Below are positions 1 through 10,018 of a stretch of 64,000 bases of DNA, in pieces. The stretch lies in NCBI RefSeq assembly GCF_905171765.1, contig NC_053389.1, positions 218,432,624-218,496,623 on the forward strand, read 5' to 3'. Numbering within the stretch: position 1 is the first letter of the stretch; each line of letters starts with the position of its first letter. Under the pieces are notes generated by a model. The model saw only the letters and a list, made by a program, of their open reading frames with translations. It searched no databases and was not told the DNA's origin. Both the position numbers and the translations under genes were made by a program. Source of the stretch: Bufo bufo. Lineage: Eukaryota > Chordata > Amphibia > Anura > Bufonidae.

Positions 1-1560
1 GAGAGACACTGGGGGCTGGTGAGAGGCACTGGGGGATGATGGAGAGGCACTGGGGATGGTGAGAGGCACTGGGAGCTGATGGAGATGCACTGGGGCTGAT
101 GAAGAGGGTACTGGGGGCTGGTGAGAGGCACTGGGGCTGATGGAGAGGCACTGGGGGCTGGTGAGAGGCACTGGGGCTGATGGAGAGGCACTGGGGGCTG
201 ATGGAGAGGCACTGGGGGCTGGTGAGAGGCACTGGGGGCTGGTGAGAGGCACTGGGCGCTGATGAAGAGGGTACTGGGGTCTGGTGAGAGGCACTGGGGG
301 CTGATGGAGAGGGTACTGGGGGCTGGTGAGAGGCACTGGGGGCTGATGGAGAGGCACTGGGGGCTGTTGGAGAGGCACTGGGGGCTGATGGAGAGGCATT
401 GGGAGCTGATGGAGAGGCACTGGGGGCTGATGGAGAGGCACTGGGGGCTGATGGAGAGGCACTGGGGGCTGGTGAGAGGCACTGGGGGCTGATGGAGAGG
501 CACTGGGGGCTGGTGAGAGGCACTGGGAGCTGATGGAGATGCACTGGGGGCTGATGGAGAGGCACTGGGGGCTGGTGAGAGGCGCTGGGGGCTGGTGAGA
601 GGCAGTGGGGGCTGATGGAGAGGCACTGGGGGCTGGTGAGAGGCACTTGGGGCTGGTGAGAGGCACTGGGGGATGATGGAGATGCACTGGGGCTGATGGA
701 GAGGGTACTGGGGGCTGGTGAGAGGCACTGGGGGCTGATGGAGAGGCACTGGGGGCTGGTGAGAGGCACTGGGAGCTGATGGAGATGCACTGGGGGCTGA
801 TGGAGAGGCACTGGGGGCTGGTGAGAGGCGCTGGGGGCTGGTGAGAGGCAGTGGGGGCTGATGGAGAGGCACTGGGGGCTGGTGAGAGGCACTGGGGGCT
901 GGTGAGAGGCACTGGGGGATGATGGAGAGGCACTGGGGATGGTGAGAGGCACTGGGAGCTGATGGAGATGCACTGGGGCTGATGGAGAGGGTACTGGGGG
1001 CTGGTGAGAGGCACTGGGGCTGATGGAGAGGCACTGGGGGCTGGTGAGAGGCACTGGGGCTGATGGAGAGGCACTTGGGGCTGATGAGAGGCACTTGGGG
1101 CTGATGAGAGGCACTGGGGGCTGATGGAGAGGCACTGGGGGCTGATGGAGAGGCACTGGGGGCTGGTGAGAGGCACTGGGCGCTGATGAAGAGGGTACTG
1201 GGGTCTGGTGAGAGGCACTGGGGGCTGATGGAGAGGATACTGGGGGCTGGTGAGAGGCACTGGGGGCTGATGGAGAGGCACTGGGGGCTGATAGATAGGC
1301 ACTGGGGGCTGGTGAGAGGCACTGGGGGCTGATGGAGAGGCATTGAGGGATGGTGAGAGGCACTGGGAGCTGATGGAGAGGCACTGTGGCTGATGGAGAG
1401 GCACTGGGGGCTGGTGAGAGGCACTGGGAGCTGGTGAGAGGCACTGGGGGCTGATGGAGAGCACTGGGGGCTGATGAAGAGGCACTGGGGGCTGATGGAG
1501 AGGCTACTGGGGACTGCTATGAGGCTACTGGGGCTGCTATGAGGCATGGGGCTCTTATCT
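1..1560. repeat. 21-bp minisatellite array
   Basis: Tandem array of a unit close to GAGAGGCACTGGGGGCTGAT(G), with a 20-bp variant ending in GGTGA. About 70 units are present and the array runs off the left window edge. Because 21 is divisible by three, it opens a short meaningless reading frame with a repeating MERHWGL pattern. Neighbouring units differ by single bases, and blocks of several units recur (for example near 490-660 and 740-900), which shows higher-order duplication. No gene is supported here. Confidence 0.95.
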
Positions 1561-1735
1561 GAGGTCTGATTGGGGGTCAGTCATATTGGGGTCTGAGCTG
1601 AGGTGTCATCTGGGGTCATATTGGGGTCTTATTAACATTGGGGATCTTATTGGGGCTGTCAGCTGAGGTCTGATTAACATTGAGGGTCTGATTGGTGGTC
1701 TGACCTGAGGTGTAATAAAAAAATTTTTTTTTTCC
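1530..1735. repeat. degenerate GGTCTGATTGGGG repeat, edge of a TIR element
   Basis: G-rich degenerate repeats (TGAGGTCTGATTGGGGGTC and variants) follow the minisatellite directly. The same sequence type forms the interior of the TIR element at 54113-54890, so this is probably the right part of a relative whose 3' end is lost at the T-run near 1730. The minisatellite at 1-1560 may be an expansion of the interior of that element. The stretch 1736-1916 holds nothing I recognise. Confidence 0.6.
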
Positions 1736-1916
1736 GGAGCAGCTTGGAGAAAAAAGGCCTCAGTCTCCCACACTCCTTCTGCCCGGCCAAGCCTGTCAGC
1801 ATCCCTTAGATATGATAAATGTGGCATAAAGTATTCCAACACAGACTCAAGCAAAACTGACTTCAAATATTCTCCTAATGATAAATTTCCCCCCTATGTC
1901 TCTTTGTGCGTCTGAT

Positions 1917-2147
1917 TAAGGCTAGGGATACACGGCAACACGTATCGCGCAACAAAAAATGGTACAGCTACATGACGACATTTGTTGCTGAAAAAAATCC
2001 AACTTGGATGGATTTTTTTGCAAATGTCACGCTGCAGTAGCAGCATGTTGCATTGTGACACCATTGACTATCATTACAAAAAAGGTTGCGCGACTTTTCC
2101 GCAATAAGAAGTCACGGGACACATGTTGCCATGTAGCCCTAACCTAA
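1917..2147. mobile_element. small non-autonomous DNA transposon (MITE)
   Basis: About 230 bp bounded by inverted ends: TAAGGCTAGGGATACACGGC on the left, and on the right a sequence whose reverse complement begins TTAGGTTAGGGCTACATGGC. No coding sequence. The short length, imperfect TIRs and absence of an ORF fit a MITE. The superfamily is not resolved, because no clean target duplication can be read from one copy. Confidence 0.7.
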
Positions 2148-2239
2148 GGCCCCATATATACAACCATATTTTTCATCTGTGTGCTATCGAATAACACATT
2201 GACCCGTTCATTTCTATTGGGCCATGTACACATCCATAT

Positions 2240-4068
2240 TTAACCCCTCCCAGACCGGCACAGTACACTTAATCCCCAGTGCAGTACAAGTACAGCACTC
2301 TGATTGGGTGGGTGCAGGAGCTGCGCCTTCCCGATCAGCGGCAGGGCCCCGTCAGTCACTGACAGCTGATGCCGGTGATTTAACCCTCTGTATGCCGTAG
2401 TCAGCGCTGACTGTGCCATGTACGAGGTTTGTGGAGGGAAGGGACTCCCTCACTACCCCTGTCGGGTGCCCTCGCTGCGGTGACAGGGACCCAATAGCCC
2501 GGGAAGGCAGCCCGATGCTCACAGAAGTGCAATACCAAGCGATCAAACAGTCGTATGTACCCCAAAATGGTACCAATCAAACCTTCATCTCATCCCAAAA
2601 AAAAATTAGCCCCTACCTAAGACAATCGCCCAAAGAATTAAAAAAACTATGGTTCTCAGAAAATGGCAACACAAAAACAAGATTTTATTCTTTTCAAAAA
2701 TGCTTTTACTGTGTAAAACTTAACAAAAAAAAAAAATAGACATATTAGGTATCGCCGTGTCTGTAACAACCTGCTCTATAAAAATATCACATGATATGCC
2801 CCTTCAGGTGAATGCTGCAACAAAATAAAAACTGCCAAAACAGCCATTCTTGGTCACCTTGCCTCACAAAAAGTGTAATACTAAGAGATCGTATCTACAC
2901 CAAAATGGTACCAATCAAACCATCATCTCCTGCAATAAAAGAGCCCCTAACTAGCCCCTACCTAGCCCCTACCCTAGACAATAAAAAATATAAAAAAATA
3001 TGGCTCTGAGAAAATGCAACACAAAAACAAGATTTTTTTTCTTTTCAAAAATGCTTTTACTGTCCTGCCAGAAGTTTACCACTACATATGGGGGGTGTTG
3101 TTGTATTCAGGAGAAAATGGGTAACAAATTGTGGGGTGCATTTTCTCCTGTTACCCCTTGTGAAAATGAGAAATTTGTGGCTAAAGCATCACTTTATTGG
3201 AAGAAATTAAACTTTTCATTTTTACAGCCAAGTGTTTCTAAATTCCATAAAACGCCTATGGGGTCCAAGTGCCCAGTACACCACTTGATAAATTCCTTGA
3301 GGGGTGTAGTTTCCAAAATGTCACTTTTTGAGGGTTTCCACTGTAGGGGTACCTCAGGATCTCCTAAAATAAAAAAATGGCTTCCAAAAACCATTCTAGG
3401 AAATCTGCCCTCCAAAAATCATATGGCGCTCCTTTCCTTCTAACCACTGCCATGTGCCCCTACAGCAGTTTACCACCACATATACATATGGGGTATTTCT
3501 GTAAAACTGCAGAATCATAGTAATACATATTTAGGTTTCTTTTGCTATTAACCCTTGCTGTGTTGCTGGAAAAAATGATTAACATAAAAAATCAGCAAAA
3601 AATGTAATACCTTTCATTCTGCACATTATGTAATTCTTTATTATGTCAACCTGGAATAAAAACATTTGAAAATGAATTGGTGCTTAAAAAAATGGTTTTG
3701 GAAATGTTCTTGAAAATTTGAAAAAATTGCTTCTAAAATTCTAAGACTTCTAATGTCATACAAAAATAATATGACATGTTGATTGATAACTATTGTTTGA
3801 GGTATTACTATCTGTCTTAAAAGAAGAAAAATTCAAATGTAAAAAATTGCGACATTTTTTATTTTTTTAAAACAAATAAAGGTGTAATATATCGACTCAA
3901 ATTTACCACTGTCTTGAAGTACAATGTGTCACAAGAAAATATTCTCAGAATGGCTTGGATTAGTAAAATCGTTCCAAAGTTATTACCACATAAAGTGACA
4001 CATGTCCGATTTGCAAAAAATCGGCCTGGCCAGGAAGGTGAAAAGAGACCTGGGGTAGAAGGGGTTAA
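2240..4068. mobile_element. TTAA-flanked non-autonomous DNA element A
   Basis: Starts TTAACCCCTCCCAGACC and ends GTAGAAGGGGTTAA, so both boundaries carry TTAA and short inverted CCCCT/AGGGG ends. The interior has a sequence found again in element D (TAGGTATCGCCGTGTC, AAAAATATCACATGA) and the phrase GGGGTGTAGTTTCCAAAATG. No transposase ORF is present; the frames at 2413-3443 are short and A-rich. TTAA target use points to piggyBac- or Kolobok-type mobilisation, which is inferred. Confidence 0.75.
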
Positions 4069-4132
4069 TAATAATAATCTTTATTTATATAGCATCAACA
4101 TATTCTGCAACACTTTACAATCCATGTTGCCG
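4069..4132 (-). mobile_element. 3' tail of an L2-type LINE or a derived SINE
   Basis: An ATA/AAT microsatellite is followed by CTTTATTTATATAGCATCAA and ACACTTTACAA. Read on the minus strand this is the TTGTAAAG...CTATATAAATAAAG tail typical of L2-clade LINEs and SINEs in fish and amphibians. Only the terminal ~60 bp are present. Confidence 0.5.
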
Positions 4133-4291
4133 TTCCCCAAATTATAGAACACATCCTATTCTAGTCCACTGAATGATCATTTCAATTGATGGGAGTGAGA
4201 AAAGTGTGGTGTGCACACGGAAGGTGTCCGTATTTTGCGGATTTGTTGTATGTTGACCGAAATCTGGGCATGGTCATGTGCATGAAGCCTT

Positions 4292-5394
4292 ACTCCAAGA
4301 AATCCATTATCTCTGAGTGCCTGTAACTCAGTTGGACATACTGTATGCTACTGAATTTGGTTTCTTACTCAGTTTCTTATCCAGGGCTAAATGGTTGGTT
4401 TGATATGACTTTTACCATTCAGGAGGAATCAGGTAACAACCAATTCTGTGCTCGTGTCCTCCTCTATACTACCACTGCGTGTTGCTTTCCTGTCCCTAAC
4501 ATTAACGCCAATCTAGAAGTTTCACCCCTCCATTGGGTTCTCTCCATATTTCTCCCATGTCTCTCCTCATGACGTGAAGAACTTCATTAACCTGCTGTCA
4601 TATCCATGACAAATTGTCCTGCAGAAATCCGTAGCATCCATCTCCTTCCCCCTCAGCTTTGAAGAAAACCATTTAAATATAGGAAATTGTAATGAAACAT
4701 TCAGTTGGAGTTTAACCTATAGCAGAAATGGCCTAGACCCTACTTCATCTCTATATCCAATTTATCAAGTGCGGGAAGTTTCCAGAGAGTGTGGCTTGTT
4801 AATGCTTCAGGTGAAATAATGCCCACTCTGCGGTCATTACATGAAAGGCTCCCCCAACTACGGTATTGACATGGTATCCCATAGATATGTATTGGATCAG
4901 CTACATAAAGGCAGGCAAAGCCATAAAGATGCTGGAGCCATACGTACTCTGGGGCCCTATGCCTCCTTGGGTACAGCAGCAGAAAGTGACTGGTAAAGTG
5001 TATAGGAATTGAGGGGAATGAGAGCATAGCCTAATAGTATAATACAGACAGCATCTTCTTTAAGCACACAAAGAAGGATAAGGTGTGCACATGTTTTTGA
5101 CCCCATAACTCGCATGCCATATTTATAACGCAAAAAAAATTTAGAAAAAAAATCAACAGCATAAGCTACACTTAATTTAACCTTTAAACAGCTAAGTGAT
5201 CCAACTGCGGCACCCAACATGTTGTTCCAGGGCCCCTTCTGCAGCCAAGCACACCTATCCTGGTTGCCTACTGTATCTGCCAGGTAGCCAATGACCTTCT
5301 ATAGACACCCGTCATAGCTGCCCAGGACTAACCAACCAGGGACCAGCAACACAGCTTGTGTCCTGCACTGATGGGAAACCCATCCATAGAGCTT
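4292..5394. other. no recognisable feature
   Basis: Unique-looking sequence with no convincing reading frame. The longest frames (75 to 95 codons) have no family-like motifs and no start context, and sequence composition changes gradually. I see no TIR, LTR or tandem repeat here. Confidence 0.4.
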
Positions 5395-5780
5395 GTGGTT
5401 TAGTTACTGTGCATTGAGCTCCTGAGGAGCAAGTACAGAGGATGGGAGTGGTAATGGATCGGATGAGATTTGTCACGATGTACTCCCTCAGTCCGTCGCT
5501 TCCTGGGGTTCAGTGCAGTGAATAAGTGATGTGAAGGAACCAGACAGAGATTATACAATAAAGAACGTCTTTCTTTATTGAGTACAAAGACATTTAGCAG
5601 AACATCCAGCAGCAGTTGGTACAAAGTGCAGTTTCTCCTCCAGAATAATGGGATATGGTGGCTGGCAGTGTCAGAAGATGACACTCAGAAGTTTGCTAGC
5701 TGACAATGTCTGTCTCCTCATCCCTTCCCTATGGCTGTGGCTGTAGGTGTCCACTGTATGATGCTTTCTTCTAGCTATGC
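5395..5780 (-). mobile_element. LTR-like fragment, family C
   Basis: Shares the order GATGGGAGTGG..., GTGCTCCCTCAG-like, GTTGCTCCCTGGGG-like and GTGCAGTGAA-like blocks with 52440-53100 and 59111-59240. The pattern fits a decayed LTR lying on the minus strand; CAATAAAGAACGTC and TTTACTT-type blocks are compatible with the R/U5 region read backwards. Ends are not defined. Confidence 0.45.
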
Positions 5781-6015
5781 CTGTCCTGAAATGCGGTGGT
5801 AGTGTAAGCCGTGTACCGGGGTGGGCTCCCCAGGATACTGCGAAGTCACAGACAAGGAAAGCGACACTGACACCAACTTTATATACAAGAACAGAAACTT
5901 TACTTTGGAAACAGTAATAACACAAGTACAAACAGAATAAGTAATACCCCAGGTCCACAGTCACCGTCCCTGTCCGAGGGACAGGCCTAGCCCGTTGGTG
6001 CACACAGCAGACCCT

Positions 6016-6674
6016 ACAAGTCGTGCTGCGGCCCTATAGAGGACACACCAAACCGTGGGCAGACGCAGCAGAGCCTTCAAGTCAATTACTGCGCTGCAGT
6101 CCAGTACAGTAAGGCCTAACAAAGCTATAATCTTAACTAACTAGCTAATACAAGGCCTAGGCTAGTCTCTGTTACTTTAGGCGCCAAACAGTATAGTACA
6201 ATTGGTAATCAGGTGTACTGACCTGCGTCTGTTCTGGGCCCTAGGATACCGCTTACCCGGGATGGCCACCAAGCTCTCAGCAACCGTGCGGCCTTGCTTG
6301 ATGATAAGGCTTCTTGTCCACACACAGGAAATGGTCTTCCTGGGACAACCTCTCTTTCAAAGAGCTGGATCCAGTAAGGGGACAACAGCTACTCTCCTTC
6401 CTTTGAGTGTCCATTCACTGCCGGACATCCGCAAGCCAGGATGGAATCGGATTCAGTCCCTTACAGCACACTCCTTTCACCATGTCAGATCAACACTTCC
6501 TGGTTCACACAGAAGCAGCTTGCATGAGTCATCATCTGCTTTGCATATTCAGATCCCAGAGTGTGCTGACTGTGCTGCAAAACAGTGGCCTCTAGTGCCC
6601 GGAATGCCAAATGACAGCTGCAATGCAATTTAAACATAAACATTATACAGGCAGAGCTTATCCACAATCTCACA
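6016..6674 (-). mobile_element. 3' LTR of the outer minus-strand LTR element
   Basis: About 650 bp are nearly the same as 13294-13932, in direct orientation. The upper end is CCACAATCTCACA, giving TGTGAGATTGTGG as the LTR start on the minus strand. The coding frame of the pol tail runs straight into it. The LTR probably extends further left (to around 5790), but the second copy is truncated and cannot confirm this. Confidence 0.75.
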
Positions 6675-7183
6675 TGCCACCATGTCATCCTGGGCATAAC
6701 GCTGTGGAGGCACACCAGCATTGGGCCTCGCTGACCTTCTCAGATTGGGGGTTTCAGAAATACTGGGGACATCAGGCATATTTGACAAGAGAGGAGCTGT
6801 TGATTGCTGAGCATTGCATCTGGGTGGCAAACCTGCCACGGCCGGAACCTCTGTGGACACTTGGGCAGGGACGACCCACCATTCCTCCTCTTCCTTATCT
6901 GAGGGACTTTCCTCCATACCCTGAGCTTGAGAAGGCACCCCCTCCACGCACACCGGCTCATCCAAATTTCAACGTCTCAACATATTACAGTGTTCCGTGA
7001 GGGTCCCCCTGTCCCTACTGGCTCTACCTCATAGACCGGAATAGCGGGGTCTACCCTTCTCTTCACCGTGTATGGAACTGCCTCCCACCGTCCATCCAAC
7101 TTCCCAGACGGCCGTTTGGCTTTGACCATCACCCGATCACCCGGGACATACCCATCTTTCTGCACTGGTCTTGGGTTAGGGTG
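6630..7183 (-). pseudogene. 3' end of pol (integrase C-terminus), outer LTR element
   Basis: Minus-strand frames read the end of a Ty3/gypsy-type Pol. From high to low coordinates there is a segment with VPGDRVMVKAKRPSGKLDG, like the GPY/F-type beta-barrel region after the integrase core, then an acidic linker, then RRSARPNAGVPPQRY, a basic tail common at the end of such Pols. A frame change occurs near 7000 in a G-rich stretch, and a TGA lies near 6975, so the gene is dead. The upstream part of the same integrase lies at 12701-13280, separated by the element inserted at 7188-12696. Confidence 0.75.
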
Positions 7184-7187
7184 TACC

Positions 7188-8185
7188 TGCAATGAGCAGG
7201 ACACTGGGTCATTTGGGGCTGCCATGCAGTGGGTCAGATTTAGGTGTAACTAAGGTTCGTGATGCCAGTTGCAGCTTGCGCAGGTACTGTAGAAGGGCCC
7301 TTTAGGATGGGGTGAGCACACGTACTAGGTTAGGAATGCCAGAGGGGGATATGGTCTCTGTATTGTGTCAACGGTGTCTCCTACCTGAGTACGGCCGGAC
7401 TCCTGTATCCTGGCTCACATGCAACAAAATTGAGTGTTGTAAATAGGAGTAATGGAGGAATGATGGAATTCCACACAGAAAAGAGGGTCCAACTTGTCTT
7501 TACTTGATATTATAAGTGGCAGCTTTAGATCCATACAATTTACAGCAATAGTCTTGGGGTCCCAGCAGGTGTTGGCAATATGTGGCAGGAATTATATCTA
7601 TATATTCTGCATCTAGAACATACGCCTTTAAGTATCTGGCAGGTATCTGTCTTCTGCTCTGTCTTGGGTTCTGCTTAGTATGGGCCTGACTAGCTATAGA
7701 GGTACTTATCTTCTCCTTGTTCTGGAATCTGTACTTACAGGACTGCTCGCAGGGAATGGTGGCTTCGTCCTGGAGATCTAGAAGTTCTGCAGTTGCTGCT
7801 TTCTTTGTCATCCAGCTGAGGTAAGGAACTCAGGCTGGGAAGATTGCTTTGGGCCTAGCAAAGGCCTGAATCCTTGGTTGGGGGTCCCTGTTTCTGGGAG
7901 CTCCTATTCACACAGCCTGCCCCAACAGGGGGGCTGGTGCACACTCACTAGAACTTTCTGTCCTCCCTCAGAAAGGTTTATTCCAGTCTAGGTATACTAA
8001 CTTGCCTTATTCTGCTACATACGGCTGCCACCTGCTGGTGTACATTTGGAATTACAGCAAATATATAAAATACAGACATAGACATGGCAATGCACATTGA
8101 GATTACATAGGATATTAACACATTCACATCTTAACATAATGAAGCTGGGTGACAGAGTTTTAGTGACATACTGTGGGATGTTACA
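7188..8185 (-). repeat. 3' LTR of cold-shock element copy 1
   Basis: 998 bp, nearly identical to 11648-12696 apart from a ~57-bp block present only in the 5' LTR (around 12428-12485) and scattered substitutions. Few differences imply a fairly young insertion. A short minus-strand frame at 7500-7811 is repeated at 11960-12271 because it lies in the LTR; it shows no family motif. Confidence 0.93.
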
Positions 8186-8200
8186 TACCCTCTTACTTTA
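8186..8200 (-). promoter_or_regulatory. polypurine tract of cold-shock element copy 1
   Basis: On the minus strand a purine run AAAGTAAGAGGG sits immediately upstream of the 3' LTR start (TGTAACATCCC). This is the expected site for plus-strand DNA priming in LTR elements. Confidence 0.65.
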
Positions 8201-9608
8201 AGTGAAGCCGTCCTCGGCGCAATATAGGCGGTAGAGGAATGACCTCTGGGTACCCAATTAATACAAAGTGCTGCATGAATTTACATATAAGACATTACAT
8301 AGACAAAACATTTAACGGTTTCCTCGAGGTTCCTGCCCGCTAGCATAAGGTGTCCAACACACAGTTTCCTTATCTTGGTATAACCAGGTAACCTATAATA
8401 CTGCACAAAGCAAACATTACTGACTGACTTTGTATGTTCTGGATCCTTTAAACATCAAAGAAAGCATGGGGGTGTCTTTACTCCGTAATCCCACCATTAT
8501 GTAATGCAAAGCCCGCAAATAGAAGGGTGGCTTTATCCTGTTTTCCCTTCCCTGCATCATAGCCTGAAGAAATTTGGCTTATAGCACGATCACTATGTTG
8601 TCTAAGAGGAAGCTAAGTTGTGGCTCTAAGGCTTGAGGCGCCTTACCTTAGGCAAAAGGCTCAGAAGGGGAGGTATTTATCGTCTCCATGTCTTCTGGCA
8701 ATGTCACAGGAGGAGGGTCTTTAATCCCGTGCGCTCCTGGAAAAGAGACACCTCCGGATGGGAACAATCCGGAACATTTAACAAGCGGGAAGGAGCAGCC
8801 TAGGGCTTCTAACGATTCCCGAAGCAGCAGGGGTGCCTGTGTGACTAGACCTGTCAGGACTTACCATTTGGTCCTACCCTGGGTACCTATGGGTATACTT
8901 CACCAGGCGTAGGCCATTGGTGTACAACGTCCGTATGATGACAGTCCGTATAAGGGGGAGAGAACAAGAGCTGTGAAAAGGCAAACTTTAGGTAAGTTGC
9001 TACAATTTTTGTTAAGTGCAATGGTAAGTGCAATCATGGTAGACAGTACATAAATTCACATTGTGGCACCTAGAAGGATAATACACACAATGGGCAGGAT
9101 ATCTTGAACACTACACAACATTTGTAATCTGGTTACAATGACATAAGTTATAAAGTGCAAGCTTTTATGTTGCAATAAAACATTTTATAAAATAGTGCAA
9201 ATTTTATAAGTGCAAGGATAGACTCAACAACAACTTGAGTCCATATTCCTGGAAGTGCTTGAAGTTTGGCGAATCCTCTGGAATCTGATAAAAGTTCCTT
9301 TGCAATCCACAGGGCAAAAGAGTCAATTGTAATCCAAAAGGTTAAAAGTTAATAGCAGCAGGCTATCAGGTAACCTGAGAAAGGGGATAAAACATTCAAC
9401 TTGGAGTTGAGGGGGTTAAAGTGCTGATGGGGGGAGTCCTTACTGACATGACCATCTGGATGAGGACAGAACAATGGCAACCTGAAACACAAACGGTTAA
9501 AATAGCACACAACAATGCCGAACAGGTCCTCACCCGTCAGGTTATCAGTCCATTTAGTGGCTCCCAGAACAATGTCACTGGTGGTTGTTTTCTTGTAGTG
9601 GGGACACC
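8186..9608 (-). other. non-coding internal region of cold-shock element copy 1
   Basis: 1.4 kb between the coding part and the 3' LTR. All minus-strand frames are short, and no RT, integrase or envelope motif is seen. Several AT-rich blocks with TATAAAGTGCAAG-like repeats occur near 9150-9215. In an autonomous relative this is where pol would be expected. Confidence 0.6.
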
Positions 9609-10018
9609 TTACAGGTAGGTGTCTAGCTCCTCGTCACTACTGGAGCTGCTGAACCTCATTAGAGGGACATCTTGCCTCTGCTGGTGGCTGAGAGTGGTGT
9701 TGACGGTAGTACGCCAGCAACCTCTACCGGTGACTGTAGGTATAGGCTGGACAGCCAACCTGGAGAATGTTGCTGTGGCTTGCTGCAGACCGGGATCCAC
9801 AGCCGATGCAGGAAGGGGTAACACTTCTGGCTTCAGTGGCTCAGGGAGCGCTGGAGCAGCTGACTGGGACTGCTTCCATGGGAGCACATAGGGGGGTATA
9901 AAACATGGCTGCACCTTGGGATTGAATGTTAACACTGAATTGTTAATTTGTCCTACCCTCAGGGTTGGTGGAGGTGATAAATCTGGAATGAGAGGTGCAG
10001 GGGCTGGTTGCTCTTTTT
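9609..10018 (-). CDS. -1 frame C-terminal extension ORF
   Basis: From the A-run at 10013-10019 the -1 frame stays open for about 135 codons to a stop at 9609, whereas the main frame closes at 9959. The extension is Pro/Gln-rich (EQPAPAPLIPDL...; IPPYVLPWKQSQ) and ends in a Ser/acidic tail, SSSSSDEELDTYL. It has no protease or RT motif. It could be reached by programmed frameshifting, or it could be the original C-terminus displaced by a one-base change in the A-run. I cannot tell these apart from one copy. Confidence 0.5.

Larger units (their letters stand above)
2146..4291. mobile_element. Harbinger-like MITE, split by a TTAA element
   Basis: The left end AAGGCCCCATATATACAACC and the reverse complement of the right end (AAGGCTTCATGCACATGACC) are a TIR pair. 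They resemble the ends of the larger element at 21039-23044 (GGCCTCATGCACACGACCG). The element body is 2146-2239 plus about 4133-4291. The middle is occupied by a TTAA-flanked insertion and a short LINE tail. Confidence 0.55.

Noticed and set aside
262..492. ORF with a repeating MERHWGL motif
   Set aside because: A 21-bp tandem repeat divisible by three automatically stays open; no start context, no family, and units vary in length elsewhere in the array.
7500..7811. 103-codon ORF present twice (also 11960-12271)
   Set aside because: Duplicated only because it lies in the paired LTRs; no conserved motif, and the matching part of the copy-2 LTR does not keep the frame.
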